From JACDCA01 sp963810305 (GTDB lineage: Bacteria > Acidobacteriota > Vicinamibacteria > Vicinamibacterales > 2-12-FULL-66-21), in NCBI GenBank assembly GCA_963810305.1, contig CAWEMY010000008.1, positions 1 through 64,000 on the forward strand: 64,000 nucleotides of DNA, written 5' to 3'. The first letter of the stretch is position 1, and every line of letters begins with the position of its first letter. The notes below the pieces were generated by a model. That model made no database searches, was not told the origin of the DNA, and saw only the letters and a list, made by a program, of their open reading frames with translations. Positions 43,638 to 54,903 of this stretch are shown piece after piece. The translations under genes were made by a program, and so were the position numbers.

Positions 43638-44969
43638 ATGGCCGAAAGTCCCGCGGGTGCGGACGTCAAAGAAACCGGCGTCGGCAGTTATTTCGTTGCG
43701 AATTACCCCCCCTTTTCAGTCTGGACCGAAGCAGCGCTGGCGGATGCAAACAAGGCGCTCGCGTCTCCTCCGCAACCGGATGTGCCGCTCGGGCTCTACC
43801 TGCACATTCCCTTCTGCCGAAAGCGCTGCCATTTCTGTTACTTCCGCGTTTACACGAACAAGAACTCGCGCCAGGTTGAGGAGTACCTCGACCTGCTGGC
43901 GAGCGAATGGGACATGTATCTCAATGCCGCGGCGGTGGCCGGGAGACGCGTGGACTTCGTCTATTTCGGCGGCGGTACGCCGTCGTTCCTGTCGACCTCG
44001 CAACTCGAGTCTCTGGTCGGCCGGCTGACCGGCGGCGTCGGCTCGTGGCCCGGGGCGGCCGAAGTCACGTTCGAGTGCGAGCCCGGCACGCTCTCCGAGT
44101 CCAAACTGGCGGCGCTTCGCGGATTTGGCGTGACCCGCCTCAGCCTCGGTGTGGAAAACTTCGACGATCAGATCCTTGACCTGAACGGCCGCGCGCACCG
44201 ATCGCCGGAGATCTTCCGCGTCTATCGGCAGGCACGCGCGGTGGAGTTTCCGCAGATCAATATCGACCTCATCGCCGGCATGCTCGGCGAAACAGAGGCG
44301 AACTGGAAGAACTGCATCGAGCGGACGCTTGCGCTGTCGCCCGACAGCGTCACGATCTACCAGATGGAGCTTCCCTACAACACCACGATCAGCGGAAATC
44401 TGCTGAAGGGATCCACCGAGATGGGAGCGGTTGCGGGGTGGGATACGAAGCGCCGCTGGGTCGCCGAAGCATTCGAGGCGCTGGAGCGCGCCGGGTATCA
44501 CATCGGCAGCGCCTACACCGCCGTGAAGAATCCGGAACGGACAACGTTCCTCTATCGAGACCGCCTTTGGGAAGGGGCGGATCTGGTCGGGATCGGCGTC
44601 GCATCGTTCGGCCATATCAACGGCGTCCACGTCCAGAACGTCGACACGTGGGAACGCTATGCCGCCGCTCTGAGCGCGGGGGAACTGCCGCTCGGCCGCG
44701 CTTACCGTCCCTCGGTCGACGAGCGGCTGATTCGAGAATTCATCCTGCAGATGAAGCGCGGCGCCGTGCGCCCCGCCTACTTCGAGGAGAAGTACGGCGC
44801 CGATCCGCTCGTCCGCTTCGAGCCGCAGCTCGAGTCGCTGCAGTCAGCGGGCTATCTCGCCGAGCTGTCACCCGACCGGATCGCTCTCACCCGCGAGGGG
44901 CTGATGCGGGTGGACTCGCTGCTCCATCAGTTCTTTCTGCCTGAACACACCGGCATCCGGTATACATAG
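43638..44969 (+). CDS. HemN-like radical SAM protein
   Basis: 443 residues. Radical SAM cluster site YLHIPFCRKRCHFCYFRVYT (C-x3-C-x2-C near residues 58-65), FVYFGGGTPSF near 114, and FECEPGTLSESKLAALRGFG near 150, then RLSLGVENFDDQILDLNGRA. The C-terminal HemN-type extension (GVASFGHINGVHVQNVDTWE) is present. Despite the fold it is unlikely to make haem here: the two following genes encode a flavin halogenase-like oxidoreductase and an acyl-CoA thioesterase. HemN-like enzymes elsewhere do radical methylation or cyclopropanation in natural-product and lipid pathways. A 26-base heptamer array separates it from the next gene. -10-like TATACC lies eight bases before the ATG. Confidence 0.88.
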   Translation: MAESPAGADVKETGVGSYFVANYPPFSVWTEAALADANKALASPPQPDVPLGLYLHIPFCRKRCHFCYFRVYTNKNSRQVEEYLDLLASEWDMYLNAAAVAGRRVDFVYFGGGTPSFLSTSQLESLVGRLTGGVGSWPGAAEVTFECEPGTLSESKLAALRGFGVTRLSLGVENFDDQILDLNGRAHRSPEIFRVYRQARAVEFPQINIDLIAGMLGETEANWKNCIERTLALSPDSVTIYQMELPYNTTISGNLLKGSTEMGAVAGWDTKRRWVAEAFEALERAGYHIGSAYTAVKNPERTTFLYRDRLWEGADLVGIGVASFGHINGVHVQNVDTWERYAAALSAGELPLGRAYRPSVDERLIREFILQMKRGAVRPAYFEEKYGADPLVRFEPQLESLQSAGYLAELSPDRIALTREGLMRVDSLLHQFFLPEHTGIRYT

Positions 44970-44990
44970 CTTCCAGCTTCCAGCTTCCAC
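44967..44990. repeat. Heptamer array (CTTCCAG) between radical SAM and flavoprotein genes
   Basis: Three units AGCTTCC, AGCTTCC, AGCTTCC plus ACCGG, starting on the TAG stop of the radical SAM gene and ending six bases before the next ATG. Confidence 0.75.
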
Positions 44991-44995
44991 CGGTT

Positions 44996-46306
<1,311 letters not shown>

Positions 46307-46315
46307 GGAGTACTC

Positions 46316-46402
46316 AATAATTCAGTAATCAGTGATCAGTAGTGGTCATTGACAACTGACTGCCTGCTGATAACTGACTACTCATTGGTAACTGATTATT
46401 GA
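46316..46402. repeat. Heptamer array (CAGTAAT/GATAACT family)
   Basis: Degenerate 7-8 bp units: CAGTAAT, CAGTGAT, CAGTAGT, then GACAACT, GATAACT, GACTACT and GGTAACT. It starts just after the TGA of the flavoprotein gene and reaches the ATG of the thioesterase gene. Related to 37983-38084. Confidence 0.82.
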
Positions 46403-46824
46403 TGCCTGACAACTTCCGCGGCGAGTATCGCTATCGCCGGCGCGTCCAGTTCGCCGAGACGGACCTCGCCGGCATCGTGCACTTCTCGATGATGTTTCGC
46501 TATATGGAAGAAGCCGAGCATGCGCTGTGGCGCGCCGCCGGCCTGACGATCGCGGCGCCAGGCAGCGACATCGGCTGGCCGCGCCTCGCCGCCGAGTGCC
46601 AATTCCGCAGCCGCCTTTATTTCGAGGAGGAGTTCGACGTTCTCGTCCGCGTCGCCGAGGTGAAGACGCGGACGCTCGAGTACGAATTCACGATCCTGCG
46701 CGGCGAAACCGTCATTGCCGTTGGCACCATGACGGTTGTCTGCGTCAAGAAGAGTCCCGGCACGATGAAGGCCATCGAAATCCCCGACGAGATAATCGAA
46801 AAGCTGGAGGCCGTTCTCAAGTAG
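46402..46824 (+). CDS. 4HBT/YbgC-type acyl-CoA thioesterase
   Basis: 140 residues. Hot-dog fold with the 4-hydroxybenzoyl-CoA-thioesterase signature VQFAETDLAGIVHFSMMFRY (catalytic aspartate plus D-x-x-G-I-V-H), then MEEAEHALWRAAGL, LAAECQFRSRLYFEEEFDVL and a strand VIAVGTMTVVCV. It hydrolyses an acyl-CoA or acyl-carrier thioester, and in this operon would release the product made by the radical SAM and flavin enzymes. The start may be the second of two ATGs; the frame from a TTG at 46399 adds one residue. No frameshift. Confidence 0.88.
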   Translation: MPDNFRGEYRYRRRVQFAETDLAGIVHFSMMFRYMEEAEHALWRAAGLTIAAPGSDIGWPRLAAECQFRSRLYFEEEFDVLVRVAEVKTRTLEYEFTILRGETVIAVGTMTVVCVKKSPGTMKAIEIPDEIIEKLEAVLK

Positions 46825-46828
46825 CGGC

Positions 46829-46888
46829 ACCCGTCGCACCCGTCGCACCCTGGGCACCCCTCGCACCCTTCCTGGCACCCCTCCCCCT
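46829..46888. repeat. Short tandem repeats (GTCGCACCC, about 9 bp)
   Basis: CGGCACCCG, TCGCACCCG, TCGCACCCT, GGGCACCCC, TCGCACCCT and GGCACCCCTCC, filling the gap between the thioesterase stop and the convergent permease stop. Same style as the heptamer arrays but with a 9-bp period. Confidence 0.75.
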
Positions 46889-49304
46889 ATTCCGCGCGCA
46901 GCGCGATGGCAGCGCTGACATTCAGCGCCCGACGAAGCGGCAGGACGGCGGCGACGGCGACGATTATCGCGAGTAGCGCTGCGGGCGCACCAAGCGTGGC
47001 CGCATCCCAGCCAGGCAGGCCGCTGACGAACACGCCGATGAGGCGGCCACCAATGATCGCGATCGTCGTGCCAGCCGCGAGTCCGGCGACCGACACGTAG
47101 GCTGCTTCCATGAAGACCAGCCGCGCGACCTGCGTGCGGGCGGCGCCCAGCGCGACTCTGAGACCGATCTCGCGCGTCCGCCGTTGAACAGCGTCGTTCA
47201 TGACTCCATACACGCCGATCACCGCCATGACGAGCGCGAGCGCGCCGCAGACGCCCACGAGCGCGGTCGTGAGCCGGTCGATGGCGAGCGCTTCGGCAAG
47301 GTGCTGCTCCATCGTCATCACGCGAGTGATCCTCACCGCATTGTCGATCCGCCTCATCATGTCGGGCAACGTCTTCAGCAGTGGCTCCGCGTCCCCCTGC
47401 GTGACGATGAACAGGTTGCCTTGCGCCACGTATCGCTGGCTTACCGGAAAATAGACGGTCGGCCGGGGTGAATCCTGCAGCGTCCGGAAGCGACGGCCGC
47501 GCACCACGCCGACGATTTCGTGGCGCGTGCCCTGGTCATCGATAAGGTGCTGGCCGGCGGCAACGGCGCCGAAATACCTTCTCGCCAGCTGTTCGTCCAC
47601 GATCACAACCGGTGGCGTAAGCGCCTGGTCGCCTCCATCGAACAGCCGTCCTTCCACGAGCTGGATCCCCATGGCGTCGAAGTAGGTCGTCGATGCAACG
47701 TTGACGTCGAACTCGACAAGGTCGGTCAGGTCGGCGGCGCCGGCCGCGATGCGAAACTCATTGCGCGTCGTTGCGACCAGCGGCGCCGAGGCGGCCCAGC
47801 CGACGGCGTGGACGCCAGATGTCTTGCGCAGTTTTTCGACCAGCGTCCGCTGAAACGCAATGCCGCGCGCCGGATCGGCGAACCTCCCTGGATTCTCGAG
47901 CGACACCAGCCCCACGTTGCGCGCAGGAAAGCTGCTGTCAGCGTTCAGCACGGTCCGCAGACTGGAGATCAGCAGCCCCGCGCCGAGGAGCAGTACCGTC
48001 GACAACGCGATCTGCGCGGCGACGAGCGTCGCGCGCAGCCGGCGTCCCCCCTGCTGGTCCGACACGCCGCCGGCGTCGGCCCGCAGCGCCAGCGCCGCCG
48101 GCGACGATGTCGCGTGCGCTGCGGGTGCGACACCAAACAGTGCGCCGGCCGCAAACGCGATCGCGATCGTAGCGGCGATGACACCGGGCTGCAGCGACAT
48201 ATCGAGGATTGCGGCGTGGTCCGGGGAGAACAGCGACGGAACGATGCGGGTCGTCCAGGCGGCGAACAGCAGTCCGAGCGCGGCGCCGCCGAGTGACGTG
48301 ACCAGACTCTCCGCGAGCAGCTGCCGCACCAGCCTTGGTCGTGTCGCGCCGAGCGCCATCTTGACCGCCAGCTCGCGCCGGCGCGAGAAGCCGCGCGACA
48401 ACAGCAGGTTGCCGGCGTTGATGCACGCGCTGAGCAGAAGCATCAGAACCGCCGCCGCAACTACTGCGGCGATCAGGGCAGCTTGTGCCCGAGCCTCGGG
48501 CTGGAGCGGCGAGTACGAGAGGGCCCGAATGCGCCGGGCCTTGTCGGGCTGCGTCTGTGTGCCGCGGTTGGTCTGGGGAAACTCGGCCGCCAGTCTCTCG
48601 GACAGGCTTTGCAGCGCGTCCTCAAGTTGCGATGAATCGGCGCCGGCCCGCATTCTCGCGATCAACCCAAGACGACGGTCGCCGCGATCGCCAGCCTCGG
48701 ATCCGGTGATCGGGATCCAGACATCCGACAATCTTCCTGCCTTGAGTCCGCGGAATCGCCGTGGGGCGACGCCGATAACCTCGTAATTCCGCCCAGATGC
48801 CGTCAGTTTCAAGGCGCCGAGTTGAGGAGAACCGGCAGCTTCCCAGAGCGCCAGGCTGATGACGGCGGAGGGCAGCGATCCGTTCACATCCTCGGCGGTG
48901 ATCATTCGGCCAAGATGCGGCGTGATCCCGAGAGTTGCGAAGAAGTCGCCGCTCACCGCAGTGACCCGTGTCATGAGGCTGTAGCCGCTGACGTTCACCG
49001 TGGCGCGTGTCCGATCGTCGGCAGCCGCGATTGCTCCGAAGACTCGTGTCGTGCTCGCGAGTGTCCGGTAGTCGGGCCACGATGACGGGCCGAACGGGCT
49101 GCCGTCGTACTGGCCGGTATACAGCTCCACAAGCCGATCCGGATCTGTGATCCCGGCGGGCGCGCGGAAGAGAAGGGCATCGACCACGCTGTAAACCGCG
49201 GCGTTGGCGCCTGTCCCGATCCCGAGGCTCACGAGCAGAAGGGCGGTCAGCCCTTTCGCCCGTCCAACGCTCCGGACGGCGGCTAGCAAGTCGTGATGGA
49301 ACAC
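46887..49304 (-). CDS. ADOP-type ABC permease (MacB/FtsX fold)
   Basis: 805 residues from a GTG at 49302-49304 (VFHHDLLAAVRSVGR). Same layout as the permease at 40926: helix GLTALLLVSLGIGTGANAAV near residue 15, a periplasmic domain with SDVWIPITGSEAGDRGDRR, FtsX helices VAAAVLMLLLSACINAGNLL and RRELAVKMALGATRPRLVRQL, the second helix LRATLVAAQIALSTVLLLGA, and a last FtsX unit RTREIGLRVALGAARTQVAR. It lacks the long N-terminal prefix. A longer frame starts at 49400. It faces the other permease at 49582, and the divergent 277-base gap holds no other gene. Confidence 0.9.
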   Translation of the reverse strand: MFHHDLLAAVRSVGRAKGLTALLLVSLGIGTGANAAVYSVVDALLFRAPAGITDPDRLVELYTGQYDGSPFGPSSWPDYRTLASTTRVFGAIAAADDRTRATVNVSGYSLMTRVTAVSGDFFATLGITPHLGRMITAEDVNGSLPSAVISLALWEAAGSPQLGALKLTASGRNYEVIGVAPRRFRGLKAGRLSDVWIPITGSEAGDRGDRRLGLIARMRAGADSSQLEDALQSLSERLAAEFPQTNRGTQTQPDKARRIRALSYSPLQPEARAQAALIAAVVAAAVLMLLLSACINAGNLLLSRGFSRRRELAVKMALGATRPRLVRQLLAESLVTSLGGAALGLLFAAWTTRIVPSLFSPDHAAILDMSLQPGVIAATIAIAFAAGALFGVAPAAHATSSPAALALRADAGGVSDQQGGRRLRATLVAAQIALSTVLLLGAGLLISSLRTVLNADSSFPARNVGLVSLENPGRFADPARGIAFQRTLVEKLRKTSGVHAVGWAASAPLVATTRNEFRIAAGAADLTDLVEFDVNVASTTYFDAMGIQLVEGRLFDGGDQALTPPVVIVDEQLARRYFGAVAAGQHLIDDQGTRHEIVGVVRGRRFRTLQDSPRPTVYFPVSQRYVAQGNLFIVTQGDAEPLLKTLPDMMRRIDNAVRITRVMTMEQHLAEALAIDRLTTALVGVCGALALVMAVIGVYGVMNDAVQRRTREIGLRVALGAARTQVARLVFMEAAYVSVAGLAAGTTIAIIGGRLIGVFVSGLPGWDAATLGAPAALLAIIVAVAAVLPLRRALNVSAAIALRAE

Positions 49305-49581
49305 CGGCGATGAATGTGCCAGAGAAGTGCCAGAGCAAGACGCATCCTGAAAGAGAAACATCGGAGATTCGAACCTGGAAGCCCGCTGCAATGGGCACAC
49401 AGTCCGGCGACGGGATTCTACGTCCCACCACCGGACACACAGAGAATGTCTGGGCGCAGAACTGCACGCGGTAATGTGCTGCAGGCTCGGGTCTTACTTC
49501 AGCTTGATCGGTGCGGCACATCGTTTGATCGCACCCTGGCTCGACCAGGATCTGCGCAGGTCGTAGGACGGGGGGAGGCTG

Positions 49582-52005
49582 ATGGACTCACTGCACCAGG
49601 ATCTGCGTTACGCCCTTCGCGCACTCCGCAAGACGCCGGTCTTCACGGCCGCCGCAATCCTGACGCTTGCACTGGGCATTGGCGTCAACATCTCGGTGTT
49701 CACGGTCTTCAACGCGGCGCTGCTCGAGACACTCCCTGTCAAGCAACCCGACCGGCTCGTCCACGTCTATTCGTGGTCGCAAGAAGGCGGAGATCATACC
49801 GACTTCTCCTACCCGCTGTATGTCGATCTTCGCGACGGCGCGCGGACGCTCGAAAACCTTGCCGCCCATATCTCGACCGGCGTCGGCGTCAGTGCCGATG
49901 ATCGGAACGACCGGGTCGTGGCCGAATTCGTATCGGCGAATTATTTCTCCACGCTCGGCGTCGAGATAGCCCTCGGTCCAGGGTTGAGCGGACGAGACGA
50001 GCTGCGCGGCGGACCGGCGACGGTTGTCATCAGCGACCGGCTATGGCGGACGTTCTATCGTGGTGATCGATCGGTTGCCGGCAGCCGACTGCTCATCAAC
50101 GGCACGCCCGCGACCATCGTCGGCGTCGCACCGCGCGCCTTCGAGGGCATCGTTCGTGGGCAGCGAGCGGATGTCTGGATGGCGCTCCCGCAATTCACCG
50201 CGACTCGAAATCGTCCTGACACCCTGATGGGCACGCGCGAATCGAGCTGGCTCTCGCTGGTCGGGCGACTGGCGCCGGCGGCGACTCGCGAACAGGCGGC
50301 GTCCGAGCTGACGGCAATCGGCAGCAGCCTGAAGGTCATCAACGCGGGTCCCGGCTTCATCGCTCGAACCCGTCCGGCCGCGGGAGGCGATTCCGGCCTG
50401 GTCGAAGGTCTGGAGCGGCCACTCGGTCTGCTGATGCTGGTCGTCGGCCTCATTCTCGTCGTCGCATCGGCGAATGTTGCGAACCTGCTGCTCGCCAGGT
50501 CTCATGCGCGACAGCCGGAGATCGCGATGCGACGTGCGCTTGGTGCCTCGCGGACGCGGATCGTCAGGCAGATGCTCACCGAGGGGGGGCTGGTCGCGTT
50601 CGCCGGCGGGGCGGCAGGTTTGCTCCTCGCCTACTGGTTCGTGGCGTTGTTCGAAGTCCGGACCTCGACCGGCACCCTGCTGGCACTGCCGCTGGAGCCG
50701 AACCGCACCGTGATCGCCTTCGCCTTTCTGCTGTCCGCGGCTGCCGCGATCGGCGCCGGTCTGCTGCCGGCATTGAGCACTTCACGCCCGGACCTGCTGG
50801 TCGTGGTCAAGGGCGTCGACCGCAGCCGTTCCGGCTCTACCCGACAACGGATGCGTTCCGCGCTCGTCGTCGTGCAGGTCGCCCTGTCGCTGGTGCTGGT
50901 TGTCGGCGCAGGACTCTTCCTTCGCAGTCTGAGCCGGCTCCAGGCGGTCGACCCCGCGCTCGCGAGCGATCGAGTCGTGGCGGCGACGCTCAACCTCACG
51001 CTGCGCGGTTACGACGAGGCGCACGGCCGCCAGTTCTACGCCGACGTTCTCCAACGTGTGGGCGCGTTGCCGGGCGTCGACTCCGTAAGCCTCGCCTATG
51101 TGCTGCCGGTGACTGCCGGCGGCATGCGGATGGATGTGCCCGGCACCACGACGAAGCCGGCGGTCGAGGGACCCGTCGCCGTCGACATGGTGCCCGTCTC
51201 GCCGAATTTCTTTCGAACCATGGGTGTTCCCCTACTGGCTGGACGGGACTTCTCTACCGCCGACAGCGCGCAATCCCCGAGGGTCATCATCATCAACGAG
51301 ACCATGAAACAGCGGTTCTGGCCCGATGGGAATGCCGTGGGCGAGTCCTTCACCATCAGCGGCGAAGCCTACGAAGTGGCCGGCGTCGCGCGCGACACGA
51401 AGTACAGGAACCTGCGCGAGCCTGCGCGAATGGCCATGTACCTGCCGTACGCGCAGTCACACGAGTCGGTCGCGAATCTGCTGATTCGTACGTCGTTACC
51501 GATGTTGAGCGTCATGGACTCCGTGCGTGCCGCGGTTCGCGAGCTCGATCCCGCTCTGCCGCTCTACAACATCCGCACCATGGCGGAGCACATCAACCGT
51601 TCTCTGTATCTGGATCGTCTGCGCGCCGAGCTGATCGGGTACCTCGCTGGCCTCGCGCTCGTCCTGGCCGCGATCGGCATCTATGGCGTCGTCTCATTTA
51701 CCGTCGCCGAACGGACACGCGAAGTCGGCATCCGCGTCGCGCTCGGAGCGAACCCGCGCTCGGTTCTGCGAATGATGCTCGGATCGGGGCTGAGACTGAC
51801 CGCGCTCGGCATCGCTGCCGGCCTTGTCCTGTCGTATTGGCTGACGCAGAAGATTGCCAGCGATCTGTTCGGCGTCGGCACCAGCGATCCGATCGCACTC
51901 GCCGGCGCCTGCGGCCTCCTGCTCGCCGTGGCCGCGTTCGCGACGCTCCTCCCCGCCCGCCGGGCGACCCGCATAGATCCGATCGCCGCGCTCCGGGCGG
52001 AGTGA
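49582..52005 (+). CDS. ADOP-type ABC permease (MacB/FtsX fold)
   Basis: 807 residues from the ATG at 49582, which has a GGGGGGAGG ribosome site. Begins LHQDLRYALRALRKTPVFTA, then helix ILTLALGIGVNISVFTV. Periplasmic domain holds NYFSTLGVEIALGPGLSGRD. First FtsX unit near 280-400 (GLILVVASANVANLLLARSH, MRRALGASRTRIVRQMLTEG), second helix RSALVVVQVALSLVLVVGAG, and the last FtsX unit TREVGIRVALGANPRSVLRM. No ATPase is encoded beside it, although the next gene at 52056 is an ATPase of a different (OpuCA) class. The stop is followed at once by a heptamer array. Confidence 0.9.
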   Translation: MDSLHQDLRYALRALRKTPVFTAAAILTLALGIGVNISVFTVFNAALLETLPVKQPDRLVHVYSWSQEGGDHTDFSYPLYVDLRDGARTLENLAAHISTGVGVSADDRNDRVVAEFVSANYFSTLGVEIALGPGLSGRDELRGGPATVVISDRLWRTFYRGDRSVAGSRLLINGTPATIVGVAPRAFEGIVRGQRADVWMALPQFTATRNRPDTLMGTRESSWLSLVGRLAPAATREQAASELTAIGSSLKVINAGPGFIARTRPAAGGDSGLVEGLERPLGLLMLVVGLILVVASANVANLLLARSHARQPEIAMRRALGASRTRIVRQMLTEGGLVAFAGGAAGLLLAYWFVALFEVRTSTGTLLALPLEPNRTVIAFAFLLSAAAAIGAGLLPALSTSRPDLLVVVKGVDRSRSGSTRQRMRSALVVVQVALSLVLVVGAGLFLRSLSRLQAVDPALASDRVVAATLNLTLRGYDEAHGRQFYADVLQRVGALPGVDSVSLAYVLPVTAGGMRMDVPGTTTKPAVEGPVAVDMVPVSPNFFRTMGVPLLAGRDFSTADSAQSPRVIIINETMKQRFWPDGNAVGESFTISGEAYEVAGVARDTKYRNLREPARMAMYLPYAQSHESVANLLIRTSLPMLSVMDSVRAAVRELDPALPLYNIRTMAEHINRSLYLDRLRAELIGYLAGLALVLAAIGIYGVVSFTVAERTREVGIRVALGANPRSVLRMMLGSGLRLTALGIAAGLVLSYWLTQKIASDLFGVGTSDPIALAGACGLLLAVAAFATLLPARRATRIDPIAALRAE

Positions 52006-52052
52006 ACACGTGCGACGTGCGCACGTCGCACGTCGCACGTAGTAACGTTTAG
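52004..52052. repeat. Heptamer array (ACGTGCG/GCACGTC)
   Basis: ACACGTGCGACGTGCGCACG followed by GTCGCAC and GTCGCACGTAG units, starting on the TGA of the permease gene and ending three bases before the first codon of the osmoprotectant ATPase. Confidence 0.85.
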
Positions 52053-52055
52053 CCC

Positions 52056-52795
<740 letters not shown>

Positions 52796-52796
<1 letters not shown>

Positions 52797-54331
52797 TGTC
52801 CGTTATCCGTTTCTGGCAGTCGCACGTGACGGAGCTCGTGAGCCTCCTGCAGCAGCATGTACTGCTGGTCTGCGTTTCAACTGCGGTTGCGGTCGCGATC
52901 GGTCTCCCGGCTGGTGTCATGGCGGCACGCCGTCCGCGTGCCGGCCGATTCATTCTCGGCGTCGCCAACGTTGCCCAGACGATTCCCAGCCTGGCTCTCT
53001 TGGGTTTCTTGCTGCCGCTGCCGTTCATCGGTGGGATTGGGGCCCGCACTGCGCTGGTGGCGCTGACCCTCTACGCCCTGCTGCCGATCGTTCGTTCGAC
53101 CGTCAGCGGGCTTTCCACCATCGATCGGGCGATCATCGAGGCCGGCACCGCGATGGGGATGACCCCGCGGCAGCTTCTGACGATGGTGGAGCTGCCGCTG
53201 GCGTTGCCGCACATTGTGTCGGGGATCCGCGTGGCAACGGTGATCGGCGTTGGCACCGCAACCGTCGCGGCGGCTATCGGAGCGGGAGGGCTCGGCGAGT
53301 ACATCTTCCGCGGCCTCGCGATGGTCGACAGCACCGTCATACTCGCCGGGGCCATTCCTGCGGCGGCGATGGCGCTGCTGGCGGACGGCGCCCTCGCGGT
53401 TGCCGAACGTTGGCTCCGGAGGGGTCGGCGTCCCAAACGGGGCGCAGCCGTTGCTGCGGGGGTGGGGGCGCTCGCAGTTGCCCTTGTTGCGTTGGCGACG
53501 ATCGGCGGCCCGAGCGGCTCGACGGTTGTCGTCGGGTCCAAGAACTTCACCGAGCAGGTCATCCTCGGCGAGATGGTTGCGCAGGCGCTCGAACGAGAGG
53601 GCGTCACGGTCGAGCGAAAACTGAATCTCGGCGGGACCTTCGTCTGCGACAAGGGGGTCCGCAGCGGCGATCTCGACGTGTATGTCGAATACACCGGCAC
53701 CGCGGTCTCTGCCATTTTCCACGAAGAAGTGCCGAGAGATCCGCAGCAGGCGCTCACTCGCGCGCGCGAGCTGTACGCCGTGGCCCAGCTCAGTGTTCTG
53801 CAGCCGCTCGGGTTCAACAACACCTTCACGATCCTGGTGCGTGGTCGCGATGCACGGGAGCGCGGGCTTCGGACGATCGACGATCTCGCGCCGCTGACGG
53901 CCCGCTGGACGCCGGGGTTTGGACACGAGTTTCTGCAGCGGCAGGACGGCTATCCGGGCCTGGTGGCCACTTATGGCCTGCGCTTCGCGTCACAACCGCG
54001 CGGGATGGAGCTCTCGCTGATCTATCGCGCGCTGGCCGATGGGCAAGTGGATGTCGTGGCGGGTGACGCGACCAGCGCGCTGATCGCGTCGCTGGACCTG
54101 GTCGCACTCGAAGATACCCGCCACTACTTTCCACCGTACGACGCCGTCCCTGTCGTCCGCGCCGCCTCGCTCCGGCGCGAGCCCGCCATCGCCCGCGCCC
54201 TGTCCACCCTGGCCGGCCGGGTCTCGGCCGAAGACATGCGGGCCCTGAACGCCGCCGTCGATCTCGACAAGCGCGACGTCCGCGAAGTGGTCGCCCAGTT
54301 CCTGAAGTCTCGGCCGTCAGCCGGCACGTAA
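52796..54331 (+). CDS. Osmoprotectant permease fused to substrate-binding protein (OpuCB/C-like)
   Basis: 511 residues from the ATG overlapping the ATPase stop. Residues 1-210 form the BPD-type permease: helices LVCVSTAVAVAIGLPAGVMA, FILGVANVAQTIPSLALLGF and VALTLYALLPIVRSTVSGLS, with the EAA-like loop IIEAGTAMGMTPRQLLTMVE. After a linker and one further helix (AAVAAGVGALAVALVALATI) comes the binding domain: VVVGSKNFTEQVILGEMVAQ, GTFVCDKGVRSGDLDVYVEY, TGTAVSAIFHEEVP and LDLVALEDTRHYFPPYDAVP, the OpuAC fold for betaine, choline or carnitine. The binding domain is tethered to the permease outside the membrane, as in OpuA-type systems. It helps cells cope with osmotic stress. Confidence 0.92.
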
Positions 54332-54341
54332 CTACGCCTGT

Positions 54342-54412
54342 CAGCGCGGGGCGCGGGGCGCGGGGCGCGGGGCGCGAGGCGCGGGGCGCGGGCGCGGACG
54401 CGGGCGCGAGCG
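54342..54412. repeat. GC-rich heptamer array (GCGCGGG family)
   Basis: Nine or so 7-bp units GCGCGGG, GCGCGAG and GCGCGGA, just after the TAA of the permease/binding-protein gene. The remaining bases to 54460 (CCGTAGCGCGAAGCGCG) are a short stem-loop. Confidence 0.85.
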
Positions 54413-54460
54413 CACGCCTGTCCCGCCGTAGCGCGAAGCGCGAAGGCGGATAAGCCGCGG

Positions 54461-54466
54461 TATACT
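54461..54466 (+). promoter_or_regulatory. -10-like TATACT before the membrane-protein gene
   Basis: TATACT, eight bases before the ATG at 54475. Eight rather than six bases, so a short leader of two bases would remain. Confidence 0.4.
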
Positions 54467-54474
54467 CCGCCGCA

Positions 54475-54903
54475 ATGCGCCACGACACACTGGTCAAGCT
54501 GGCCTGGCTCTACGCGGCCGGGTTCATCGGCATCTTTGTCATCACCCATACCCCCGCGCTGACCGACGCGAACGGATTGTCATTCGGCCTGTTCAAGATC
54601 GATCCGGTGGATGATTTCGTGCATCTCCTGTCAGGAATCGCGGGCGTCATCGTTGCCTGGCGCGCCCACCGGTATATCCCGCTTTTTTTCAAGATTGTCG
54701 GCATCGCTTACATGTCAGACGCGATCGTCGGTATGACGATGAGCCGCGGGTTGCTGGATGGCAGCGTGTTCATGCAGGGCCCCGGCGGCGCTGATTTCGG
54801 GATGACGAACTGGGCGCTGAACCTGCCACACGTGATCATCAGCGGCATCGCGTTGATCATCGGGTTCATGGGACGGCCGGCGCTTCAGCACCAGCACGTG
54901 TGA
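54475..54903 (+). CDS. Small integral membrane protein (DUF4383-like)
   Basis: 142 residues with four membrane helices: LAWLYAAGFIGIFVITHTPA, FVHLLSGIAGVIVAWRAHRY, FFKIVGIAYMSDAIVGMTMS and LNLPHVIISGIALIIGFMG. The spacing and the FVHLLSGIAGVI motif resemble DUF4383-type small membrane proteins; the match is moderate. Function unknown. Its stop overlaps the next gene's GTG by four bases, so it is the first member of a three- or four-gene overlapping operon that ends in the cyclic glucan synthase. Confidence 0.75.
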   Translation: MRHDTLVKLAWLYAAGFIGIFVITHTPALTDANGLSFGLFKIDPVDDFVHLLSGIAGVIVAWRAHRYIPLFFKIVGIAYMSDAIVGMTMSRGLLDGSVFMQGPGGADFGMTNWALNLPHVIISGIALIIGFMGRPALQHQHV